From Haemonchus contortus (taxonomy: Eukaryota; Nematoda; Chromadorea; Rhabditida; Trichostrongylidae), in NCBI GenBank assembly GCA_000469685.2, contig LS997562.1:9252007-9316006 (forward strand): a DNA stretch of 64,000 nt, given 5' to 3'. The translations under genes and the position numbers were made by a program. How positions within the stretch are numbered: the first letter of the stretch is position 1; every line of letters begins with the position of its first letter. Positions 13,301 through 25,500 of the stretch are shown piece by piece. The notes under the pieces are model-generated. The model was not told where the DNA came from. It did no database searches and saw nothing but the letters and a program-made list of their open reading frames with translations.

Positions 13301-16300
13301 TCTCGAACCTGCCGTCTACACTCCCACCAACTTTGAACGCTTCAGGCCCAAAACAAAAATTTTCGTGACACTCCGCTTCTGTGGGCGGAGTGTCCCGAAA
13401 ATTCTACCAACTTCTACCAACGTTCTCAACCTGCTGCCTGTATCCCCGCCAAATTTGAACGCTCTAGATCCAAATTGCTAATTTTCACTCATATTCAGCC
13501 CCCTGTGAGCGAAGTTCAGTCTTGCCGCCTATCGTCGATCTTCCCATCCTGCCGCCTCTTCTCCTACCAAATCTGGATGCTCTAGGTTTATGAGGCAGGA
13601 TTTATGAATTTCCATACCAACACACGTCGACAAACCTACGGCCGCTTATTGGTTAGAACGTCATATGTAACAGGATATCACCTTAGGTCAGCCTCATTGC
13701 AGTTTAACGATGTCAAAAAAAAAAAACGCGGTTCCGATTACGTTAGGTGGATTTGGGGGCAGAATTTGAGGTTACCTCCAACTTGAACAGTGTTTTTGTG
13801 AGACCTACAAAACAAAAAACAACTCACGGCTTTCTCAGTAACTGTCATGTATTGTTCGAACTTAAATCCCCAATATGACATCATCTTGTCTCTTTGCGTC
13901 ATCGACTCCTTCCTGAAGAGAGAAAAAAAATGCTTTCAATATAGATCAAAAGCAGAATATTGTGTGATAAAACTTTGATAGAACTTTTTCCATTGTTCGA
14001 TGACATATGTTGTGTTAGAATGTGCCATGCTTCAGAGCTGCCAAATCATATAAATGCTTATTTTGCCTACTCACAACAATAATTCCCCGGTGATCCGAGT
14101 AAGAGATAGCGTTTAGTGTCTTCAACAAATTTATCTCAAGAGAACATTTCGGAGAAGCAGGCCTGGTCCGATTCAATCAAAAACTCGATTCGGGGATCAC
14201 GCAAGTTGAGGTCAACAGGGCATTTTCCTACTTTATATAATTCGCTAAGTGTGTCTGTTGGTGTGTCGGTGTGTGTGTGTGTGTGTATGTGTGTGTGTCG
14301 GTGTGTGTGTTTGACCGGAAATTCATAACTCCTGTCCCCGTGGACCTAGGGAGTTCAAATTTGGTAGGAGTACGGGGGGCGGAAAGGGAATACTTATGGC
14401 AGGTGGCAGAACCGAACCCCGCCCACAGAGGGCGGGGCGTGCGCGATAGAAATTTCGGGCAGCAAACTCATAACTTCTGTTCCACTGGACCCAGAGCGTT
14501 GAAAATTGGTGGGAGTACAGGAGGAATGATAGCAACACTTATGGTAGGTGGCAAGATCGAACTCCGCCTACAGTGGGCGGGGCGTGCGCGTTAGAAGTTT
14601 TAGGTCGCTAATTCATAATTCCTGCTCCACTGGACCCAGAGCGTTCAAACTTGGTAAGAGTAAAGGAAACAGGATGGGAACACTCACGGCAGGTAGTATG
14701 AGCAGACTCCGCCTGCAAGGGGCGGGGCGTGCGGGATAGAAATTTTAGATCGCAAATTCATAACTCCTGCCCCAGTGGACTCAAAGCGTTCCAAATCGGT
14801 AGGAGTACAGGCGGCGGCATGGGAACACTTATGGCCGTTGGCAAGATCGAACTCCGCCCACAGCGGGCGGGGCGTGCGCGTTAGAAGTTTTGGGTTGCAA
14901 ATTCATAACTCATAATAATAACATAATAACAAGCGAGCAAGCGTTGCAATCCCCTTCGCGTCAACACTGGAACCTTTTCAATGACGGCAATGTAGGATGT
15001 GTCGCGATCGTGGGTACTCTGTGACAGGAACTGATAACATCTGATAAGAACTGATAAGGGGCCTTAGAGAGCAAAAGGGTATTCATGGTCAAATACTGAC
15101 TCTAAAAATGTTTCATTCAATAAGACGGGTAAATGCAGTAATAGCGACCGATCAAAGACATTTCTCCATAACGAAATGAGAATATTGTCCATTTCTTGCT
15201 ATTAAACTACGACCGTTACGTAGTAAGCTTTGTGACACAATGAAGTACCACGATTTCTTTTTGTTTTGCGGCATATCATTTGTGATTAAACTCATCTGAC
15301 CGCTAATGATTAGGGATTCCCAATTAATGAAAACTCCGTGGGAAAAATGTTCTATTGATAACGGCATCTGTGATAGGCGTTTATTTCCGGGTACCATTCA
15401 AGACATTGGCTTTCAATCAGTTAAGCCATCAATGTGACACAATTTCGAGATGAAGAGCAAGGAATCAAGACTTCTTATTAGTATACAATCAATTATAATA
15501 CAGGAAAAATCGCTTCCTATTCGGAGTTAATGCTGGGAGTGTAGAGCTTTCAAGGAAAAGCAAATTTCTTACAAGAGGGAGGAGCGCCCGGCGAAGCCGG
15601 GCGGTACCATAAGAAGGAGGGAAGCCTGGCGTTAGCCGGGCGGCCCGACTGGTAGCTTTTTAATGGAGAACAAGAAGTGATTGTAATTATCATTAGCATT
15701 TAGCATTTATCCACTACACTATCATGGGGTCATGATAGTGTACTGGATAAAGGCGCAGTGTTCAAAAATCACATTTACTGGTTCGACTTCCGTGAGCGGC
15801 TGATTTTTCGTGTAGGATCTCTGCAGCCTCGTTGCAAAGTAATGCGAGGAATAAACTATCTCTTATAGGAATAGGTATTGATTGAGAGGACGACGTTAGA
15901 GGTGGGTCGGGAAAGTATGGGCATTCAGAAAAGGTATCTATCGATCACAACAAATCAATCACCCCCTCAAATCAAAGTCAGCAAGACAATTTATGTAATG
16001 CGACAAACCTTCCTACCTTTGTCGAGTCTCCTCTGTCTCTCTTTCGCACAGAAAGATTACTTCGCCTATTCGTGCTGCTGCAAACTCCCACGGATCTTTG
16101 GGACAAAACGGAGTGGCCGCAATTCGAGTCAAAAGTCCGCGCCAACAAACAAAATCTGCTTCATGTAGGACCTGTAAACAAAAACAAACAATTGAGACGT
16201 ATATATGAACATGTCTACATAATAAATTTCCAAAACGATCAGGTGAAATTACAGACAGACGCTGTATTTCAAATTTGATGATTAAAAAAATCGTGAAATC

Positions 16301-19300
16301 TTCGGTTTCACACGACCACTAATATCGGATCGCGATATCTCTTACCCACTAGTGACATCAAATGAGATATTCTATAAATTCAATCGAAATTGATCGGGTA
16401 ATTCTCAGATTGGGCGAGCAGTAGAGGAGTTTTCATGTTGTTCCCAACCGCATTATGTTCCAGCATTCTAAAGGAATTCCATTCTTATGGGAATAAGTTT
16501 AATCGAGCGCAAACGAGAATTCCAATTAGCTGCAGTGCTCCATTTTAGAGAATGGTTCGAACAAACAGCTTCCCATAATCCGTTTCAGTCGCAGACTTGG
16601 GCAACAGATGTTCTTCATGACCCTCGATCCCTTAACAAAAACTTGATAAGCCCTTTCCATGCCGCGGTTCGTGTTTGTCGCGGGTTGCGTTCGACTTATT
16701 AAGACCGCCGTGGTCTCGGCGAGAACGTACGCCGACTGTTCGGAAGGGAGTGATATGGATGCCATGCGATTGGGTTCGGAGGCTAGTCCGCATCAGTCAA
16801 CCAACTCGGTTCCAAATAGTCGCCATCCAACGCCTCCTCACCTCGACATCCTTATTGCCGCTACACCCTCCCCTATATTCTAGATGCGATCCCTCTCATC
16901 TCTTTATTCCTGCCTTACCGTCTATCTCCTTCATTCTTCTCCACGTATGCGGGAGTCGGGCTGTCCTCGTAGACTAGGGCACAGACCCTTTGGGAACTCC
17001 GTGCGCTAAAGCCTCCAAGTTCCGCGTCTTAGCTCGAGAAAAGGATCGTGCCCAAAGCATAGTTTGATTACGAATATCGTTATCAGCATTGTAATGCCTT
17101 CGTAATAATTGATCTTACAGTCTCATTTTGTAATATTGATTTATTCCTTCAATCACTTATTCATCCACTCTCAAAAAATGCGTATAACTGTAGTAAAGAA
17201 TTACTGTGGCTAAGCGACCGTCACTGTGTACTCGTAATATTTGCTGAAGCCCATCGTCGCCTGTACAGGATCCGCTATATTAGGCGTAGGCTCGGTAGGA
17301 ATTGTAGATCCCGCGCGAACGTGCTTATCCCTCACGGACCATCTTAGTGTTCTGCGGAGGTAACAACATTGGTGGCGTAAAAGAACTGGGTCGCTTAGGC
17401 CTAACAGGTGGCGTGGCACAGAAAGAGAGTAAGCAAACGAGAGCGCCGTCACTCCCAGACAGTATGCCATATACAGAGATCAGGCTGGTTCCGCAGACAA
17501 GTCCAGGCCACTTATTGTTGTATGACAGCCAGGAAGGCGATCATAGGGATAGCACGGAAGCGCTGAACTCTTGATTAAAAAAAGCTACGGAGGTCAAGGA
17601 AAGAAAATATGAAAGGAATCGAGGCATCGCGATTTCAATTCGTTTCACTTTCCCCCTCTTAACCTCTTCACAGTTAGGGTCAGTCAGCTTCAAAAGCAAG
17701 GAAATGTTAGCTACCATTTTGGAGAGCTGATAGACGTTCAAAAAACCCACTCCCAAACAGATGTCGCCAGATTCTCCGGATGATGATATTAATGAGTGCG
17801 AATGGAATGACGCGCTGTCTCCCCTGAACGCTGCACAGATAATAGTAACGGCCTCCCGCAGAATGTCCGTTTGGGAATTATTTATGACCACGATGGATGT
17901 TCTCAAATGAATGCCATTTCTACTTGCTCGCTAACAAAAAGAAGGATCGTTTTCACACCATCGCTGAAGTCACATCAAAAGCGATGAGCCGTACAGAAAA
18001 TCAAAGTAAGGCGCCTGTCATCTCTGAGATACAGGTGGTCGTCAGACAGAAAAAATCGAAGGACATTGTGAACAAAAGTAGGCCTTAATCTTCTAGCATG
18101 CAATTATCTTTCCCTTCGCCTGCCCTATCAAGTTCCCCACTCTTTTGGTAGGAGCATCAGATCCGCTGCCGTCATAGCATGTTCCATTAATGATCCCGAT
18201 ATGGCATGCGTTTCAACGCAAAAACCAATAAGTTTAATAGCCTAAACTAACTTATCAAAACTGAGGGCTGACCTAACAAGTTCTTTGGCCCAGTATACAG
18301 CACGATGTGAGCGAACGATCAAGACGCGCTACTTCGATATTACGATGGTGGGTGAGCCTTACATCTGAGTCCGCGAGGTGTAAGGCTCATAAACCCTCAT
18401 AACGTTGTAATCGAAACATCCCCAGAAAAATCGCTACTGAAAAAATAGCGGACTTTGGCCACAACTAAAATCACAGCACCTTTTTCAATGGGCCACCACG
18501 TGGTGCCTGCGTAGCGATCCAGTCCAACAGCACATCGAGCCGCTCGTCACTTTCCTAAAACATGAAGGATTATGGCTCTTTTAAACAGAGTTGAATACAA
18601 TAAAATGAAGTTATCAAGACTGTCAGACGCCTCGTTATTGAAAAACGAAAATAGAGATTTCTGCGAATAAGGAAGGTGATTTCACCTGAAAGAATTTAGC
18701 ACGTACTTTTACTTATGAATATCTAGTAATTTTTCTGAACATGTAAACAAAAACAAAAGCAAAAATAGCAGATGTATTTCCAAACGTAGCATATTTACAA
18801 ATAACATTACATGGCAACTTCAGCTTTGGAAAGGAGTCTGAAGACGGTCTAGCAAAGAAGAAAATGAAAAAAAAAGCCCAAAAAGGAATGCCGTTGCGTC
18901 AAAATGACGACCCTTTTACGAATTGACTCGATGAAGTGATCCTGTCATTTCTAATAGCAGTGTTCAACCCTCATGTCAGACAGTACGATCTCAGTACGAG
19001 AGTAACTTTCACATGTAGCATGATGATATGCCACTTTATTGATTATTTCGCGTCGCAACCACGCGCACCATATTTCGGTTGTCATGAGCAAAACCAACCG
19101 AAAATTTCACCAACTGCACATTCGGCCACTTAACGAAATAACCGATCACCTTTTCTTCGAACTTATCGAATCCCTTGTTTAAGTCGAATCGAACTCGCCC
19201 AGAATCGGCTAACGCTGTTTCATACAGATATTTGGCATCTTCACGACCTGTTACCACACATCGATCTCGTGTCACCTGACATTAAAATATTTTTTTTTTT

Positions 19301-19456
19301 TGGAAAAACCCACTGGAAGTAATAAAGATAAAAGAGGCTGATATATAACAGTTTTCCTACCGTATACTCTCCGATCCGCTGCGGCTGTCCAAAGCGAGGG
19401 AATGGTCGATCATTTGATTTCACGTCTACGGAGACTCTTAGTACACTTTGATCCAT
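10391..19456 (-). CDS. dom-3: DXO/RAI1-family decapping nuclease (dom-3-like), one central exon unplaced
   Basis: Exons on minus: 19361-19456, 19150-19275, 18480-18554, (missing central exon), 13828-13912, 12678-12810, 12318-12469, 11352-11441 and 10391-10534. About 300 codons are placed, against about 390 for human DXO. DXO/RAI1 enzymes remove incomplete caps and degrade the RNA 5' to 3', mainly in the nucleus. Family signatures are in order: FGQPQRIGEY near the N-terminus, RVRFDLNKGF, ERLDVLLDWI, YWGFKFEQYM, SGEVDA, IELKT, WWLQSFLLG-IRDVIVGYRDDDG, EWSGNVCMNLL, and a C-terminal VRYEQ strand. The acidic metal ligands (Glu of FEQY, Glu and Asp of GEVD, Glu of ELKT), the Lys of ELKT and the Gln of LQS are all present. 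All placed junctions are in phase. The missing exon (should carry the TPYE-GW region and end 1 nt short of a codon) lies between 13913 and 18479; an open minus stretch at 15160-15385 is a weak candidate. A ttatcag site at about 19487 could be a trans-splice acceptor. The donor at 11351 (gttggt) is weak. Confidence 0.85.
11690..12185. repeat. Inverted pair of about 95-bp degenerate repeats in a dom-3 intron region
   Basis: The reverse complement of about 11690-11785 resembles 12090-12182 (shared words GTGACC-GAATCCG, GTGTTTGAAC, GGCCAGT). Roughly 70 percent similar by eye. Probably arms of a decayed fold-back element. Confidence 0.5.
13200..13612 (-). repeat. Degenerate satellite units, reverse orientation (about three)
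   Basis: Three diverged units of roughly 130 bp are reverse complements of the 145-bp satellite at 14320-14908. Recognisable words are TTTGAACGCT, CCTCCTGTACTCC-like blocks and a terminal GGATTTATGAATTT. They sit on the other side of dom-3 exon 13828-13912 from the forward array. Confidence 0.65.
14262..14312. repeat. Short GT-rich microsatellite
   Basis: Alternating GT with CG and AT interruptions directly before the satellite array. Confidence 0.8.
14320..14908 (+). repeat. Tandem satellite, four units of about 145 bp
   Basis: Each unit starts with AATTCATAACTCCTG-like sequence (14320, 14464, 14609, 14754; a fifth start at 14899 is truncated) and contains a GGGCGGGGCGTGCG box. Located in a dom-3 intron. 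Confidence 0.9.
15577..15650. repeat. Two tandem GC-rich hairpin units
   Basis: GAGCGCCCGGCGAAGCCGGG and the related GAAGCCTGGCGTTAGCCGGG follow one another, each able to fold into a short GC stem. They stand out in an AT-rich intron. Confidence 0.7.
15706..15850 (+). repeat. Hairpin joined to tRNA-like (SINE-type) sequence
   Basis: Arms 15706-15726 and 15731-15751 pair with one mismatch around a 4-nt loop. The right arm and what follows resemble a tRNA promoter: TAGTGTACTGG near 15736 fits an A box and TGGTTCGACTTCC near 15779 fits a slightly off B box. It does not fold as a normal tRNA, so a tRNA-derived SINE fragment is likelier than a tRNA gene. Confidence 0.5.
18330..18415. repeat. Imperfect hairpin in a dom-3 intron
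   Basis: The core TGAGCCTTACATCT (18353-18366) pairs with AGGTGTAAGGCTCA further right (one G-U), and outer segments pair less well, giving a stem-loop of about 85 nt. Could be a small fold-back element or a small-RNA precursor. Confidence 0.5.
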
Positions 19457-22400
19457 TGATTCAGCAAACAGCAACCCGGCTACTACCTGATAAACAGTGA
19501 GTGGATTTTTCTAATTAATCGATAAACATTCATATACGCCATGCACTTAATTAAGATTCAGAAGCCTATAAGTGATTGAGCCCACTAAAATTTTCCGTTC
19601 AAGCTAAAAAGGAAGATGTGGATACTATCTGAATGGCTATCCAGTTTTGTATCGAACAGACTGGGAAGACGGAATGGAGGTAAGTAGAAATTTGTAGGAG
19701 TAAATAAAACGTTGTCGACAATCAATGATACCATCCAAAATCAACGGATAGTCAAGAAAAAGCAAAAGCTCGGGTCTAGCAGAAAGGCTGTCCTCAAATC
19801 GCTAGCAGAGACGGTCGGCTTACGTAGCGTTCATAGTTTGCGACTTCGGAGAATAGAAGGATCAGCAAATAGGAACTGTTAGGCCAGAATTCACTTAGCT
19901 ACACCTCAACAAAAACAAAGCAACGTAGCCCCGCGTGTAGCGCAGAGCCAGCCGTGTCCACCGGGTAGGAACGTATCTCATGAGCCTTCCAACGAACCGA
20001 GCTCGGCTAATACTTGTAACACCATGGATTGCGGGGGGGGGGGGGGTTATCTCGAAAATTCCACAATAACGCGGTGAGCGGCTTCTTTAGTGTGTGCACC
20101 CTGGGGGTCTCGAACTTCACTAGGACTTTGAAAACGACCGATCGAATTTCAAAAACAGGTTTTCTTTTATCCAATCCATTTCAGGCTCTGAAGAGAGCGA
20201 TTACCGTTTAAACTCCAGCCTTATGAAGTCTTCAATGATCAGGCTTATAAAGTCCTCGATAAAAATTTTATGAGAGTTCAAACTACATCAACCCTACTGA
20301 TAATTATATGATTCTGTAGCTCGCGCCTTAATGGACTCTTCGCTATCATTTCAACTTTGACTTCCCTACAAAGCAGTCGCTCACAACAGGTAAACGCCAT
20401 GGGTCTAACAGAACCACACCACTTGTACCTCCTCGAGGTCGCTCTTTTTGCAACATTATGCAACTCTAGGTTGAATCCTGTTACAGTAAGCAATTCCAGA
20501 GGCCCTCCAGCCTTCCTGAAGGACCTTCAAGGGATTCCAGTGAAATAAAAGCCGGGAGCCTACACCTAACGGATTCCTCGAAAGACTCCTCCACATGGCC
20601 CAACAGTTAACAAAGTGTTTTTTGAAAATCATATGTGAGAATGATTGGAACAGAAACTGGGGAACTCAAAGTGTAATGAAGCATCAATAAAACAGTATAA
20701 AAAATGATGGGGTCTCTATTAGATGAGGGGTGTGGTGCAGTAGGAACGAAATTGTCGCGTCGCGCGACAGAGACGCAGCGCGCGAATCAATGTGTCAGCA
20801 TGCAGCAGTGAGTAAGAAATTCAGAAACAAAAGAACTACCAGTAGAATCATGCTATAAGTATTAATTGCATAGCGATTGAGCTGTATGAAGAACGCTAGA
20901 ACTGTTATAACGAGGCAAATGGCCCGCGACATTCGCGTGCGGCGAACCGATTACACAAAACCGTTCCTACTGCCCGTCTCCCATTATATGAGACTATCAC
21001 GAAAGGCGTAATCATTCGATTTCGTCTGCCACCATCGATATTCAGTGCTCACGAAAAACGATAGTAGAACTGTCGCCGGGGTTGCAAAAGCCACTCTAAC
21101 TTGATACTACCGACATTTCAATACTAAATGTTCTTTCTTCTTCTATTCTTGAGCCTGCTATTACCACATCATTAAAAAGTCCACTTATCCTATTCATAGC
21201 ATTCTAAAAGCATTCTGAAGGGAAATACTGAATGAGCTACAAGGGACAAGTGAAAAGCCATTTCATACATCCACATTGGCCTACTCTTAGCCAGCCACCA
21301 TCCCCGAATACGAGAGAGATCGCATCGGTCACATCTACCTGGTAATTACGGGATGGCTCGCAAGTATTATCTGATCCAAAGACGTCTTACATGGCAGAAA
21401 TTACATGGCGGTTCTGAAGCCCTACTACAGGAGTTAGATGCGTGATTCATTCCGTTAAAGGAGGAGCAATAGTTCTCGATACATCCTCTATTTCAAAATT
21501 CCCCAGACTTTTCGGGAAGTTCACCGAATATCAGAGCAGTACCATTAAAAGGCTCAAAAAACACATGATGAGAAGAAGAAATGTAAAAATCTAGTGAAAA
21601 TCAAAATAATGGAACTCTGCTGCGCCTTCAGATCCCGGTTAAAGCTTATCACAAAACCCGGATCTTCCGGGCTCGAAGAGTTCACAGGGATCACCGTGGC
21701 GAAAAAACAACCTTCTACAAATCGAGAACGTTCCAAAATCAATTTCTATCAAGCACGAGATAACCAAGGTACGAGCCCTTATGCACAAATCAATTTCCGA
21801 TATGAAAATGTTAAACATTCACTTGATTTAATTCAACGAGTAAAAAGACATCGTATCCATAATAAAGTCTAGAAATCAAAGTACAGTATGAACGTTCTAT
21901 TTTTGAACGAAATATGAAACCTAAAATATAATAAAATAGAATCACCATTCCTATAAATCTTCTTAGAGACAAGAGAAAAAAAATTAAATAAAATAATAAT
22001 ATCGACACCTTTGCTAGGACACGAGTTCACAATGATCTTCATAGAGGTATGCAAAGAAGGAAAGAAACTTTCAGAACAGGTGAACTGGCAGTATTACCGC
22101 GCAACACAAACGAACCAACCAACGAACGAACGATTAAACATAGAATTGAGATGCTTATTTACAAGACACACTTATCCCTACCGGCAGTAAACTGAAAAAA
22201 GGAGGACGTAAAAAAATCGAAAAAAAATCAATTTACTTCTAACTTTACAATAACCAGAGATCGAGTAGTATGTAATTGCATAGGTCAAAAGCTGATCTAA
22301 TAACAAAAACATCGAAAGCCGTGATTTGAAAAATCAGAAGAAAGCTGTAAGATAAGAAACAAAACAGGCAGTAGCGGATGATGGAAAAAATGGGAATTTC

Positions 22401-22596
22401 TTATCATTTGAGCCGATATCCATGGAATTATTTTGTTTCCATCGAAACAGCTTCTCAAATTGCTTCAATATTGATATCTCGTATCTTTAATGAATCCTAG
22501 TGAAACAAAAATGAAAATCGAGGTAGATCTTCAGCGATAACCTTCCTCTGTAGGAATTGAGCAAAATTGTTGACACAATTCATTACAGTAACCTTC
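19457..22596. other. Intergenic region upstream of dom-3 and downstream of the SUZ12-like gene
   Basis: No supported gene apart from the MITE at 20726-20981. A run of 14 G lies at 20033-20046. Short frames at 20357-20548 (+) and 21594-21872 (+) lack splice or family support. Confidence 0.45.
20726..20981 (-). mobile_element. MITE-like repeat, copy 2 of 3
   Basis: Same family and orientation as 8507-8760. Inverted ends carry GCAGTAGGAACG. On minus it encodes the same hydrophobic block (SRAICLVI-x-VLAFFIQLNRYA) before a TGA at the position of a short Ala-rich run. Confidence 0.75.
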
Positions 22597-25500
22597 TCAG
22601 TCAGCTTCGTTTGGACCTAACTCGTACAACATTTGAGTCAGCTTTGCCATATTCGTCGGAGTCATTTTGTTCTTTTGCACAAGCCGAGTGAGTCGTGCCA
22701 CGCAATGTGCCCGTATACGCTTCTTCTTCATTTCCATTCCACAAGTTTCAACGAACTTCGTCTAAAGCAAGACATTGATCAGAAGAAGGTAGGAAAAGGA
22801 AATTTCGCTTTTTTTTTTTCAAAATAACCTTCATTAGGTAATCACATCAACCAACTCTTCTGAACATTTTCGTAAGAACCACCTAGGAATACACTTGTTC
22901 ACTAACTTTTACACTTAAACTTTAACGCCATGTGCCGGCCAGACAAAAACCGAGTCGGTCAGTTGATTTTGCGACATTCCAAGTTCAGCAAAGGTATGAG
23001 GCAGCAGTGGGATTAAGGTTAGAACCTAGATTCGTGCAGAAATTCTTTCTCTTTCACCTATTTCCATCACGACTGCAGCAGCTAGCCAGTAAATAACTAG
23101 CGCAGCGCTTGTTGAGATTCCTTTACAGCCGGACTCAACCATGGAACTCACAATCATGTGGATCGTTTATGGCCATAAAGTTCACGTCCAAAACTCTGCC
23201 CTCTGATATAACTTAGTTCGTAATATGCCCATCTACTGCATTACTCATTGGTCCCATGTTAAATGGAAGGGGCGCAATGTCTGCTACTGTTTGCATTACC
23301 AGGCATCTACTCAACACAAAGGCCGACCATTAGGTATTGGGAAGATGATGAGTATGCCATAGCTGCAGAGACCACGCCCATGTAAACATGCACCACCCAT
23401 CCAAACCGACTAATTTCAACATAAAGCCACTTTCTATTCAATGATTAAATAGAACACCGAAATTTTTGACCGCGTGAAAAAATACTAACTTCTCTTACTA
23501 CCATTTTAACGACACATAAACGTCAGATCGAGTCGCAAAATCCCAAACTGACTATAAGGGGTGAAAAAAAAGCAAAACCTAATGCGTTGCTTATAAATTT
23601 CAATCGATAATTAGAAAATTCACGCCTCTGTCGAAATCATACCCCTAAGAATATTTCGAATACATGAACTCGGAAATTTCACACTTTTCGCATTCATTTT
23701 CTTCGCGCTTCTGTTCTCTCTTTCTCTCTTAGATGGAAAACAATCCTAATGGACGAGACAAAACCTACGTAAAAATCTAGCGTCAGCTTTTCTCCAACAA
23801 TTAAATGTCGATACTTGGCGCGGAAACGATTGTGAAGCAGCATGAACTCTTTTTCTTGTGGTGTGTCGTCAATGTAATCCCGAATATTCTGAAAACAACA
23901 AGACATGGAAAACCTTCGGAGAAAAGTGAGGAAACATCAGGCGCCATAGTGAATTGGACAAAGAATCTCAATCACAAACCCGTTCCATTAGGTGCCCTTT
24001 CCAGTCACATGTATCCTCAATCACCGAATGGTACACCTTTGATGAGGACGGCCCTGGGACCCTGAATTGTGCCTGGCTTTAACTATTACTCAGCTTTCAA
24101 AGAAATGCTACAAATAATAAACAAAAAAAGAAATAGAAAAATACGAGTAACAGCTAACAATTGAAAGGCGTCCTACCGAGAGTACGTCGGAGGTACAAAT
24201 GACATTTCTCCATAAGGAATCAGCTGAGCCTTAGGAAGCTCGTTTTTTCTCTTTACAGGAATAACAACGGGTGGCGCATACAAGATCTTCTTCTTTGGAG
24301 AGCTCGCAGAACTGAAAAAATGAAGGCTAATATTGAAACTTTCGATACTCTTCAAATTCAGGAGTTATCGAAACCGTAGTTACCCTCCAGAAAACCCATC
24401 AGAATTGGATATCCCAGATCTTTCAACAAGAATGTAAATTCACTTAATGCATAAAAAATGGCAATGTAAATACTGAGGTGACAGGAGCTATTTAGCAACC
24501 ATACAATCGAAATCTCGCTCACATAGATAACTTTTTTGTAACCTCCGGGTCAGCTGGTGGTTTTTCCCAGTCCGCACGAGAGATGGCGCTGGAGACAAGG
24601 AAATGAATGGCAAAAGGTGTGGATTTCTGAAAAGCTCATCGTAAGACCCCATCATAACGCTACGAAGGAACTGAAACTTACAATGATTTCAAACTTGAAT
24701 ACTGGATATGAACTTTGCAAATGCTCCTCAAGTTCCTCGATAGTCCCGAAAGTTTTATTGGTGAAGGGGCAAGCTATTCCGGGAATGCGGTCAAAGACGC
24801 CTCTTGGAAGGCTCGGATCAAGCTGCACGAGTTCGTGGTCGATTCCTCGGGGCGTCAGTGATTTCACCGGCGACTTTGGAGTACCATTGGCCTTACGAGG
24901 CGACAACGTCTTCTCTGGAGATTTCGGAAGAGCATTGCATTTCCGCGGCGACAGCGTTTTCGCAGGAGGCTTCGGAGAATCGCAGTCCAGCCGTGGTATT
25001 AGCGATTTCACTGGAGATTTCGATAGACCAATGGCTTTCCTTGGACCCAACAATTTTACTGGCGGTTTCGGTGATGAGCGTAGTCCCTTCCGAGGAGATG
25101 AGCGCACATTACTATTTTCTTTATCCGATGATGGACTTCCCCGAGTAGTTGTCGCCACATCCGTTGTATCTTCAGGAACTTCAGGATCCTTGTAATGATA
25201 CCTAGAAAAGACAACGTTAAACGTTGTTAGTTGCAATAGCAACCACTACAGGAAGGTGAGCAATCTCGAAACTGAATAATCTTCAAAAATGCTAAGCCTA
25301 CCACACAACAACATCCGAATTTTTCAACTGCTCAGTCTTTCTTTTAGTCCTGGTATCCATGACACTTTCCACCACATTCCAATCGTACTCTACATGCTCA
25401 TCGCTGATGCCGAAATTGATCAGACCAATCGGACCAGACGAGCATAACTTCTATAAAGAGATGCCTTAGCCGACAGTTAAATTACTATTTCAGCGTAAGA

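Noticed and set aside
14085..14240. Minus frame (LKTLNAISYSDHRGIIV) as the missing dom-3 exon
   Set aside because: The plus strand is also open here and the exon boundaries do not give the required phase; it reads like an interspersed repeat.
17210..17906. Minus frames of 86 and 121 codons
   Set aside because: No family likeness, no matching phase to dom-3 exons, and composition of decayed repeat.
24557..25195. 212-codon plus-strand open frame
   Set aside because: It is the antisense shadow of the SP-repeat exon of the SUZ12-like gene; the minus reading joins in phase with neighbours and matches SUZ12.
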